Part shown: one piece after another, positions 21,690 to 31,334 of the stretch
How positions within the stretch are numbered: position 1 is the first letter of the stretch
How the letters are laid out: each line of letters begins with the position of its first letter
From: Dipteris shenzhenensis
Taxonomy: Eukaryota; Polypodiophyta; Polypodiopsida; Gleicheniales
Assembly: GCA_047967505.1 (NCBI GenBank)
Contig: CM106538.1
DNA length: 64,000 nucleotides
Reading direction: 5' to 3' (one strand)
Notes under the pieces: generated by a model
Databases searched by the model: none
What the model was told of the DNA's origin: nothing
The model's input: the letters and a program-made list of their open reading frames with translations, nothing else
Translations under genes and position numbers: made by a program

Positions 21690-22960
21690 GTTGGAATACC
21701 TTACCCGACCTGGTGGCGAAAAAAGAACCCTCCATCGGTGCTGACCTCCTACCACACACGAAGTCCAAGGGGAGGAAAGTCCACAGGTGAGAGAGAGAAA
21801 GATCTCTCAATAGGGATGCAGATAACTGACTCTCCGAAAGTGGAAGGTACAAAATCATCATTTGGGAGGTCAGAGAGGTCCTCAAGAGCGGAAAAGGAGT
21901 TCTGCTGAGCCACAGTCCTGGGGAGAGTGTAAGACCCCCTTCCCTCTATCCACGGAAGGAGGCACGTGTACTGGGTCCTGATCAAGAAGCGCTGCAAACG
22001 AGGTGCCAACAACCTGGGCTGCTGAGGGAGGTACAGCGTGGGTGGAAGAAGGCTCCTGAACACTAGGCTCCAAGGCGTTAGCCTCCCGAGGCTCCAAGGG
22101 GGTAGCCTTCGAAGCGGTGGAAGTATGATCTGAAGTAGAGGGCCTAACCCACCGTGGGCCAGAGTTGGTGTGGGGTGTAGGAGGGACTCGAGCAACCCTA
22201 GGAGGAGGGGGAGCCCGTGTCTGAGGTGGTGCCTGTGGAGCGGTAGGTCCTGCTTCTACTCTCTGTCGTAAGCTAGTACAAGCTGGTTGCCTTTTGGGCC
22301 TCTTTTTCTTCTTTGGGCAATCTCTGGTGAAGTTCCTCGAGGATCTGCAAATCCTGCACTGGTCCTGCCGACCTGCAGCCTCAAATCTCTGGCGGAAGAA
22401 TGACCCATCGGGTCGCTATAGCATGATGTGGTCATCTGAAATATTAGGGTCCTGGACAATGACCCTAACCCTAGGTACCCCATCGATCTTGACCGCCTCA
22501 GCAGCCGAAGAGGGCTCGCTAGGAAGAGGGGGAATCGCTGCTACCACACCAAACCTCTCGCCAATAACTGAAAGAAGCCGGTGATAAACTGAGGGGAGAC
22601 CAGGGAACCTGATGAAAACAGAAAGTCCCTGCTTGTCCTCTTCAACTGGGTCAAAGCCCAGTTGAAAGGGAAACAAAAAGATCCTCCTGTAGCCTAGAAA
22701 TAGAAACCCAACCTGTAGCAAGTCTCTCGTGACGTCCGGGTAATCTTGGCACACCTAAAAGAAACCTCGTCCCAACAAACGAACATCCTTAAGGTGGGGG
22801 GCGAGCTCCTAAGGAAGCGCCGCAAGCATCCAATCTCTAGCCTGTGATCTGGAGGGGTGTGAACCAAAGATGCATGTGAAGAGAGTCGTGGAACACTCAT
22901 GCTCCAAGTCCTTTTGCAACTACTGCAGCTCGTCTTTTGAAAATGTGACAGTTCTCACGG
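21690..22960 (-). pseudogene. LINE 2 ORF1: DUF4283-like domain, degenerate CCHC
   Basis: The frame 22754-22416 reads LGYRRIFLFPFQLGFDPVEE, VFIRFPGLPSVYHRLLSVIG and PRVRVIVQDPNISDDHIML, the DUF4283-like core. The knuckle reads CRICRSSRNFTRDC in another frame: its four cysteine/histidine positions have lost the histidine. The C-terminal Pro/Ser-rich region runs to the overlap with the ORF2 start near 21673. Several frameshifts. Confidence 0.8.
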
Positions 22961-23104
22961 CCGGTGTGTGCGGTAACGGATTGACTGAATGGGTGTCCAT
23001 TCGTCAATCGAGGTGGGGAAGGCCGACTCAAACACCAAAAAACTCCGTCCGCTTTCCAGATGCCCAAGAGACCCCCAAAAAAACGGGGCACTCAGCCGAG
23101 GACG

Positions 23105-23704
23105 GTTTGGAAGGGTGTTGCTAGGATACTTTGCACTTTTCATAGAGCACCCTTCTTCATGACTTGGGGATCAGTTGCTTGGTTGTCAGTCACTGGTCCA
23201 CAGACTTTCTATGAGGGACATGACATAGACACAGCTTTCTTTGTTCGACGACATCTTGTGGAGTCATGCTTCCTCCGAGATGTTCCATTACTCCATTCAG
23301 AGCTCCCCATGCTTCTGTAGACACATCTTGGGAGATTCTAGCTAGTATCATAGCATGGCATATTTGGGGAGCTAGGTGTACAGAGGCTTTGGAGGACTCC
23401 CAGGTTCACCCTTCTCAGACTATGGCCAGTATCTGGGCAGAGGGCAGATACTATACACACTTTGATGGCCGTTTGGGCGAACATACAGGGAACCTCCAGG
23501 ACTACTACTGCTAGGAGGGTTGCTTTTCTCAGAGTTTGGAAGGATTGTCCTTTCTGAGGTGGCATTTTCAGCCGCCACCCGGGATTTTTGTTTGCTCATC
23601 CTGAGCTGTTTTTTCTCATGCTTGACATGTTGTACTCCCGCACTTGAGCTTGCTTTGCGGTTTTTATTCAAACTTAATGAAGTACTTTTCTTGGGAAAAA
23701 AAAA
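23105..23704 (+). pseudogene. LINE 3' fragment, head to head with LINE 2
   Basis: It reads RTVWKGVARILCTFHRAPFF, TWGSVAWLSVTGPQTFYEGH, then a shifted frame with a decayed DTSWEI region and a further one with HTLMAVWANIQG. It ends with the 3' UTR hairpin core (23646-23655) and an A-run at 23696-23704. Its 5' truncation point meets the 5' end of LINE 2 at about 23100. Confidence 0.85.
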
Positions 23705-23928
23705 GTCAGTAATTTTCCGCATTTATATTGCGAGACGATGGTAGAATGCAGAGAGAAGGAGTCAAAATGGAGGACTTTGAAGGTGTAAACCCCAGAGAGT
23801 AACGACAATAGCTCAAGTCAGTCATCTTCCACATTTACGGTGTGAGACAATGGTAGAATACAGAGATAGATGTCAAAATGGAGGACTTGGAAGGATGTAC
23901 AGCCCAGAGAGTCATGATAGTAGCTCAA
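23705..23928. repeat. 112-bp tandem duplication
   Basis: Unit 1 is 23705-23816 and unit 2 is 23817-23928. They share GTCAGTMATYTTCC, GAGACRATGGTAGAATRCAGAGA and AATGGAGGACTT, with perhaps 80 percent identity by eye. The pair lies between a + LINE tail and a - LINE tail. Confidence 0.85.
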
Positions 23929-23984
23929 TATTAGAGGAGGCGGTACATTGATCCAGATCCTTACACAACAATAGAAGAGGCTTA

Positions 23985-24120
23985 GATATCTCTTTTTTTT
24001 TTTTTTCAAAAAAGAGACTTCCATTAAGTATGAATAAAACCCGCAAGGGCAAGCTCAAAGCGGAAATACATCATGCAATGCATGATAAAAACTCCTCATA
24101 AAGAGGTGGAAAACAACCAA
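23985..24120 (-). pseudogene. LINE 6, first piece: 3' end with poly(A)
   Basis: A T-run (about 23991-24006) is followed by AAAAAAGAGACTTCCATTAAG, the hairpin region with core 24047-24056, and the 3' UTR. At 24120 LINE 3 is inserted. The continuation is at 38834-38931 and then 47222-47605, shown by the 12-bp duplication GAAAACAACCAA and by the ordered match to LINE tails elsewhere. Confidence 0.82.
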
Positions 24121-24627
24121 AGCACAAGTCGGAGCTGCTGCTCCATCGGCTGCTCCCTAGCTCTCGCCCACCTCTAGCCTCCGCCTTCAGCCTTCCCCTC
24201 CGCTACCTTCCCCCTCCGTCAGCCTCTCTCTCCGCTGGCCAGCTTCCCCTCCTCGTCGGCCTGCTCCTCCCTCTCCCGCTGTCGCTCCTCTCCCCGTCGG
24301 CCTGCTTTCCATTTCCCGGCTAGGGGGGAGAGGCTAGGAAAGAGGGTAGGAGTAGAGAGAGGATGAGAAGAGAAGTTAGGATGGGATAGGAGTAGAGAGG
24401 AGGAGGGGGAGAGGGGCTAGGAGAGGAGGTAGAAGTAGAGAGGATGACGGGAGGAGGGCCTAAGGAAGGAGGGAGAGGAGGAGACAGCCCGAGGGGGGGG
24501 AGAGAAGGCCCTTGGGGGGGCAGAAGTGGCGTAGGGGAGGGGGAGACCCGTGGAGGAGGCAGAAGTGCTGCGAGGGGTGTGAGGAGGTGCCGCAGGGGAG
24601 GAGAGGCATGCGGCCTTCCCACCTCGA
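24121..24627 (+). promoter_or_regulatory. LINE 3 5' UTR with pyrimidine then purine tract
   Basis: From 24121 to about 24320 the + strand is rich in C and T, and from about 24321 to 24610 it is rich in G and A. In LINE 1 and LINE 4 this region is pyrimidine-rich only. The internal promoter of plant L1 elements is expected here, but I cannot locate it. Confidence 0.6.
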
Positions 24628-26242
24628 TTGATGATGGGTCAGCGTTCCAGCCAATCCTCGCCCGCTTCTTCCGGCTGTGAAAACCATCATTTTCTCAAAA
24701 GACAAGTTGCAACAGCTCAAAAAAGATACAGAGTAGGAGAGCTCGACATCGCTCTTTGCTCACATCCATGGGTCCCACCCTTCCACGTTACAAGCCAAGG
24801 ACTGAATGCTTGCCGCTCTACCTAGAGACCTCGCAGGGCACCTCACAGATGTTCGTCTACTTGGGTGAGGTTTCTTTCATATTATTTTTGACTCCTCGGA
24901 GGTAGTAGGTATAGTGCTTCAGGCCAACCCGTTAGCACTGAGCTCCAGGAGGATTTTTTAAACCCCTTTCTCATTGGGGTTTGATCCTGTCGAGGAGGAC
25001 AGACGGACGACGTCACTCTTCATCAGATTTCCCGGCCTTCCTCAAGTGTACCATTGGCTTTTACATTCCATTGGAGCCGCCTTTGGTGTGGTTACCAAGA
25101 TCCCGCCTCTCCCTGAGATGCCTTCTTCAACGGCAGAGGCAGTCAGGTCCGATGGGGCACCGCGTGTTAGGGTCATTGTCTCTGACCCTAACATATCGGA
25201 TGACCACATTATGCTTCAGCGTCCAGATGGCTCCTTCTTCAGACAGGGAGTCGAGATTGCAAGGAGACAGGATCGGTGCACGATTTGTAGGACCCTTGGG
25301 CACTTTGCCAGAGATTGCCCAAGAAAAAGAAAGAAGAAAAGACCTAAAAGATCCACAGGTGCGCCTCATAGCTTCACCCGACTTGGACCTTCCTCACGAC
25401 CAGCTCCTACCGCTTCACGCGCTACTAGACCTTCGACTTCGTAGCTAGGACCGACCCCTCGGCCTAGTACTTCTTTAGCGTAGCTAGGACCATCAGCCTC
25501 TCGTCCTGGTACTTCTTTAGCGCGGTCAGGACAGTCAACACGTCCCGTTTCGATCGTCCCCCTTTTGGTGCTTGTCAGAGTTGGGGAGCCAGTTCCACCT
25601 CACGCTACCACTGCCACAAACCCGTCTCTTCAGGCAGGAGACATTCCTATCCTGGTTTCATGTGCAAATGAGACTACTCCTACCCCTTCACGTGTTCATG
25701 TGCAGGAGTGCTCACCTAGGGAGAAGCTTTCGGCAAACACCCGTGCCTTACTTGAGAACAATGCCAAAGTCGTGGCTAAGGAGATGAAGATTCACGTCGA
25801 GGCCATGCAACATGTTGAGTTCTTGCAGCACCCCCTTCCCTCTCCTGCACGTTTGTCTACATCTTATAGAGGTAAGGGGGTCATTGGCTCCACTCCTCCT
25901 TCCGCAGGGCTCCTTTGCACTCATGTGCCAAAGGTACTTCGAAGGAACTCTTTTTTTGTTTTGGCAAACTTGGCTAAGTTTGAGATAGAGGAGAATTTTG
26001 TACCCTCTACGCTCGGGGAGTACATCTTTCAGACATCCATGGACAGAGTTTCCCCCTCAACAGGTGTGGGTGTGCTTTCCCCGGTTGATTTCCATCCCCT
26101 TGATAGGAGGAACTTTTCGCAGGAGAGGGCTTCTCTGCTACCAGGTTGGGTAGGATCTTCCATCCAGCCTCCTCCTCTCGCAGATGAGGATTGTCAGTTG
26201 GAACGTTCAGGGCCTCGAGGGTGTACCTCACCGCCGTCGTAG
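24628..26242 (+). pseudogene. LINE 3 ORF1: DUF4283-like domain plus CCHC zinc knuckle
   Basis: The N-terminal third (24628-24973) is frameshifted. From 24974 one frame reads GFDPVEEDRRTTSLFIRFPG, GAPRVRVIVSDPNISDDHIM and the intact knuckle CTICRTLGHFARDC, followed by a basic stretch RKRKKKRPKRS. After a stop at 25442 the frame from 25565 continues with the C-terminal region, including EEDRR-type acidic parts and KLSANTRALLENNAKVVAKE. Its last codons (PPPLADEDCQLERSG) overlap the ORF2 start and end at 26242. RNA-binding role by family. Confidence 0.85.
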
Positions 26243-27411
26243 GCAGCTGATTCATAACCAACTTCATCCAGGTGTTACTGGGGGACCCATGGATATTCTG
26301 ATGATTCAGGAACACAAATTGGATGTAAGGGATTGTGCCAAGTCGGATAAGCTTCTTTTAGGCCATACTTTTTGGTCACCCGCCTTGGGCACCAGGGGAG
26401 GTACTTGCATTTCTGTTTCTTCTTCTATACTCCCCTTGGTGATTGGACACGGGATCATAGTCCCTTCTAGAGCTCAGTGGATTATACTTTTGATTGGTGG
26501 GCATACGGTTGGTCTTTTAAACCTTTATGCACCCAATTCTAGAGGGGATCGTGTTCTTTTCTGGAAGGAACTGCTCTCTTGGTCACATATTGCAGATGCT
26601 TGGATTATAGGGGGTGATTTCAACATGGTTGAAATGCCCTCAGACAAAAGAGGTGGTAGGGAAGGTGGCATTCACTCCCTAGAGAGAGCAGCGTGGGATG
26701 CCTTCCTTTTTCAGTACAATGGCAGGGATGCTTGGCACGATGATGCGTTTCACACTCAGCCACATTCTCTCCTGTTTTCTTGGTCGAACAAGAGATTGCA
26801 GATGCCTATACATCCACGGATTGATAGATTTTATGTGGATGATTGCGCTCTTGACAGAGGTGGTACTGTTAGCACTGCAGCTGGGGTGTCCACTTCGGAT
26901 CATTTTCCAGTGATTTTGATGGTTTCAGATCCTCATGTGAGGGGTCACTCTGCCAGTGTTAGGATTCCAGATGCCTTTTATGCAAAGGAGGGCCTTACAG
27001 AGATAGTGTTGAGGACATGGGTATCTCATATGCAGGATGGGCAGCTTTTTCCGTCAGATTTAGCCGCCCGTCACAGCCCTATCTGATATTAGTGACTTTT
27101 ATCTTTCAATTTCTCGTATCAGGAGGGGTGAGATCCTCAGGTGTGAGATAGGTATCCGCCAGTAGTTGGCTGCAGAAGAGGCCTACAGATACTTGGATTC
27201 AGGAGCGCCTTGCTGCAGCAAGGGCCCAACATCAGTCACTTTTAGATCAGAGAGCAGAGTATGCCTTTCATGCTAGAGAGTCATTTTGGACTCAGACGGG
27301 AGGTAGGGTCAGCAAGCAGTTCTTCTCTACTCTTGGCCCCAGACATAGTAGGAAGAGCGTCTCACAGCTTGTTGACTAAGGCGGACTTCTTCAGACACAT
27401 CAAGATGCGGT
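26184..27411 (+). pseudogene. LINE 3 ORF2 endonuclease domain
   Basis: The frame 26184-27086 is open for 300 codons. It has MRIVSWNVQGLEG (catalytic Asn), IQEHKLDVRD (catalytic Glu), the GGDFNMVEM Asp/Asn box and GVSTSDHFPVIL with the catalytic His. This is a complete EEP/APE-type endonuclease, which in L1 elements nicks the target for primed reverse transcription. After 27086 stops and shifts appear, and at 27411 element Y1 interrupts. This is the best-preserved endonuclease of the window. Confidence 0.9.
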
Positions 27412-29144
27412 TGGAGGACAAAAGCAGTAGAGCCTAAACCGCCTTCACAGCCACCCTCATCCACATATAAATCAAGTGAACAACACCATCAGAAGATAAA
27501 AGGCATTCATTCAACATCCTTGTCTCTACACCCCTTTTCATTCAATTCATACACTGGCCACATTTCCTCCCAAGCCAAACAACCTAAACCACCTAGTGGA
27601 TACACAGCTCAACACAAGCTCTCCTACTGACCGGAGCTCAAGCTCAAAAACATACAAAAGAACCACAATTTAGGATGCACAGAAGATTGATGATTTTCAG
27701 ATCTGTTCAACTCATTTGAAGTCCCCACTTCATTGACCAACAATCATCCAGACAACCATGTATGATCACAAAACCTACAACCCACAATGATAACTTCATA
27801 TTGTGCCTCTGATTTGCTAAGCCACGTTCATCAGCATGTCAATAAGTAATATTCTTCTCCTATGTGCATTTCAAGGCCTTTTGAGAATGCTTTGGCCCTT
27901 TGATAATCTCGACCCTTGGAGATCTTCTACAAAAGGAACTCCTTGTAGTAGTGCATGGGTTCTCAAGTGCATCAAATTTCACAACTCATTTGGATTGAAG
28001 GCACCTATTTATCCTTCACACGGTGGTCATAGCGTAGTGGCTACTGCCATGCTCACGGAGCACACACGGACCTCTGACCTTCACGGTTCTCCTCCCCTCG
28101 TAGTCTTCCTACTTCTACGAGCCTCCACATCCGTCAAAGACCTCCCGCCAGCCCGTGAGCTTCATGCCATCTTCCTCCACGCAGCCGCTCGACGTAACTC
28201 CCCCTTTCAAACTCCAACAGCTTCTCTATCCTTTCTAACCAAGCTTCTCATAGAACAGCCCCTCAGACGGACCTCCAGGCCTACCGTAGCAATGCCAACC
28301 CACTCTCCAAGCTCCTCCCTTCACTCTGTCGCGTACCGCCCAAGCCAAAGGCCTCCCCTTCTACTTGTATATTCTCGGCCTCCTCACCAGAACCATGCAG
28401 CCCCTTCAATCACAGAGCTCTGCTCTTCCCACACGACGACTCCTTACGCTCCCTCTGAGCTCACATGCTCCCTCGATCTCACGTAGTTCTCCTTTTTTCC
28501 AAGGTCCTCCCCTTCTATGAGCCTCCACACCCGTCAGCTCCTTGAATCTGTCTCCTCACCCAGGTCCCCGGTGTCCCTCTCCCTGCGCCATCCTTCCCCT
28601 TGCGCTTCTGAGCTCCTCCTCCAACAACGAATCCCCTGTGTTCCCACTAACTCCTTCCAGAATACTCGTGAAGTCCCCCACCTTTCCTGCAAGCCGCCAT
28701 CCCACGTACATGGCTTTGTCCTTCTCCAGAAGCTCCTCTTTCCTTGCTACATAGCATGCATGGCCTCCTTTTGTCAAAATTAGCCACGTCACCTTTGCCT
28801 GTTTACCACTCCCATAACTTCCCCACAAAGATGATCAAGGCATTAATCCACCACACTTAGACTTTGTGCACACTAATGCAAGCCACAAGCACTTAGTATC
28901 TAACTGCCTACTACTGACTATCCACATATAAGCCCAATCCCGAAACACTGGAAAATTTACAAGACGCCCTCACAAAAAACTATTGCCCTCATACACATGG
29001 CTCGGGACAATCATGAAAAGCATATGTCATCCCGTAACAAAACATCGTCGCACTTTGGATACCATGCTCTGGATTGTCTGCTGCACCCACACTGCTTTTC
29101 ATCATCTCCCAGAAGTCCCTGTAGAAGTATCTACCATCTATACA
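27412..29144. mobile_element. Repeat Y1: noncoding, solo-LTR-like insertion in LINE 3
   Basis: A 1.73-kb block begins TGGAGGACAAAAGCAGTAGAG and ends CTACCATCTATACA (TG...CA) and splits the LINE 3 frame between THQDAV and SDFYASL. It is rich in C and T, with no long coding frame that I can name. Its right end (from about 28990) matches 46970-47077, and its start matches 63861-64000. The family is thus present at least three times. No target-site duplication was resolved, so a solo LTR is an inference. Confidence 0.6.
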
Positions 29145-29930
29145 TTAGTACTGATTTCTATGCGTCCCTTCTTACAACAGATCCCGACACTCAGGCCATA
29201 GATGATGCTAGAGTGGTTATTTGGCGACACTTACCTGAGTTGGTGACAGGGGATATGACTGTCTCACTTGATGCACCCTTCACCAACGTAGAGTTCACGA
29301 CTGCTCTCTTTGCCCTTCACAAGGGCAAGTGTTCTGGTTCAGATGGATTTACCCCCTTATTTTTCATTACTTTTTGGGATCAGATTGGGGATCACATTAC
29401 TTCAGCCTTGCAGGGTGTATGGGACTTGGGTGAGATGCCAGGCTCATGGAGGGCCTCATTCAGTTGATTCCGAAAGGGGGTTGCAGGAATTCAGTGTCTC
29501 AGTGGAGACCGATTACCTTGCTGGGTACCTTATATAAAATCCTAGCTAAAGAGCTATCAGCCTTCGTCTGCAACCCTTTCTTCCAGATCTTATTCAATGA
29601 TACGCAGACGCGATTTGTGCATGGCAGGAGCATCTTTGATAACATTTTCTCATTTTGGGAGGGTTCGGATTGGGCCATGCATAATGGCCACGGGCTGGCC
29701 ATTCTACTCTTGGAATTTGAGAAAGCTTATGATAGGGTAGACTGGGGCTTTCTAGAGGGCATACTTACTCGTTTTGGTTTCTCAGATGCATGTATCAGAG
29801 GGGTGTCAGCACTCTACAGAGATCAGCCTACAACCAAGTTCTTATTGGTGGAGTCAGGGGGGACATGTTTGAGATTACCAGATCAGTCCGCCAAGGATGC
29901 CCCTTAGCCCCCTTTCTGTTCCTATTGATG
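29145..29930 (+). pseudogene. LINE 3 ORF2 reverse transcriptase, catalytic motif deleted
   Basis: It resumes with TDFYASLLTTDPDTQAIDDA, then ALFALHKGKCSGSDGFTPLF. A shift gives LIQLIPKGGCRNS, WRPITLLGTLYKILAKE, FVHGRSIFDNIFSFW, LAILLLEFEKAYDRVDW (with the first catalytic Asp region) and VRQGCPLAPFLFLL. At about 29930 the sequence jumps to TRWIFTSAHL-like wording of the C-terminal part, so the F/YADD box and the thumb are missing. Confidence 0.88.
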
Positions 29931-31202
29931 GACAGCATCAGATGGATCTTTACTTCAGCCCATCTCAAATCTCCCCCTTCCCCTCTCATGGCTGCTATTT
30001 TGAAAGCTTGGGGCAGCTTCAGAACACTCTTTGCAGAGTTCCACCCATCTCTCGTGAAGAAATTCACAGGAAGCCAGTCATGTGGAATGACTCGATTGTG
30101 GATGACCAAGACAGGCCACTTGGAGTGTCACATATATGCAGTCATCTAGATGGGAGAGGGGACTTGCTTCTACAGTAGGTTCCTGGCAGGCCTTTAGGAG
30201 ACTTCTAGAGGATCAAAGACTTTTAGCAGTTGGGCACCTCAGAGGGAGAGCAGTCAGGATACAACAGATAGAGGGAGCCATTCCACCAGAGTGGATTGAC
30301 ATAGGTGACATGCCGATCACAAAGTCCACTTGGTGGGGAGCGTTCTCAGGGACGGGCATTCCCTTACAGATTATTGCCCTACAGGATACACATGAGGATA
30401 CCCTAGTTTTTCTATGTTCAGTTAGGAGGCAGACTTACCAGATCTTCTGATGATATTCTTTCAGAGGTTGCCTTTCAGCCTATCAGGATTGCAGGTTTCA
30501 TGGAGGGGGGCAAGGACTCACATTGGTATCTTGACCCCGATCCTCTTCTCCTTGCGTTGGGGTCTTGGTGACTCTGGTTATATGGTGGTTCCCCTATTAG
30601 GTTCTTGCAGTGGGACCCAGGGGAGTGGGAATGGATAGATGAGGGGCACCGAGAGAAAAGCTTCCCCTTCTTTTGCTATACAGTTAGAAATGCCCGGAGA
30701 TTTCAGCTAAGCAATAGAGGTTGGAGGCCCTCTAGAGCGCCTGATTGGAATAACTTTTGGTGTAGGCTCTAGAAATCCCTTAGGAATAGGAAGATCACTC
30801 TTTTCTTTTGGCTTTCTATTCATGGAGGGATTGCAATGAACCTGTGGAGATCCAGCTTCAGGGCTGAACCTACTTGTCCTCGTTGTCACATTGCAGTTGA
30901 GTCAGTACAGCATTGTCTTTGGGAGTGCAGACAGGCAAGGACGAGATGTGGAAAGGTGTTGCTAGGATTTTCAGTTTCTTTCATACAACACCTTTCTATT
31001 TGACCTAGGGCTCAATGGCTTGGCTATCTCTTACTGGCCCTCAGGTGTTTTTCGAGGGACATGATCCAGATCCAGCTCTCATTGTACGGCGACACTCAGT
31101 GGAGTCTTGTTCCCTCCAAGATGTTCCCTTCAGTCCTTTCAAAGCTACTCATGCCTCAGTAGACACGTCGTGGGAGATTCTGGCTAGCATTGTAGCTTGG
31201 CA
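29931..31202 (+). pseudogene. LINE 3 ORF2 C-terminal region
   Basis: The frames give RWIFTSAHLKSPPSPLMAAI, SRWERGLASTVGSWQAFRRL and GDMPITKSTWWGAFSG. Then (about 30640-30960) come FFCYTVRNARRFQLSNRGW, TLFFWLSIHGGIAMNLWRS and CPRCHIAVESVQHCLWEC, the zinc-binding motif. It ends at the duplication ATTGTAGCTTGGCA (31189-31202), where LINE 4 is inserted. It continues at 38457. Confidence 0.87.
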
Positions 31203-31334
31203 TTTTTTTTTTCCCCGAAAAAACAGTGCTGATTATATTACTTCGAAAACAAGATACATGAGGTCAATTTTGCAGTTGACGGGGCTGTGTTCACAAATCG
31301 GACGCAGCCCTAAAAGGAAACAGAAAGCTCTCTC

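Larger units (their letters stand above)
14294..23104 (-). mobile_element. LINE 2: L1-type element, split by an LTR element at 15239-18548
   Basis: The poly(A) is seen as a T-run at 14294, and the ORF2 tail reads leftward to 15238. It is interrupted by the LTR element X and resumes at 18549 in register: the sequence around the ATCTA duplication rejoins to match LINE 1. ORF2 then continues to its start at 21673 and ORF1 to about 22960. The 5' end is near 23100, without a long pyrimidine tract. It is the same family as LINE 1 and LINE 3. Many stops and frameshifts mean it is dead. No clear target-site duplication was found for it. Confidence 0.85.

Noticed and set aside
28983-29201. Short frame overlapping the end of Y1 and the LINE 3 restart as a gene.
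   Set aside because: It crosses the junction of two repeats in a frame that is not the LINE frame.
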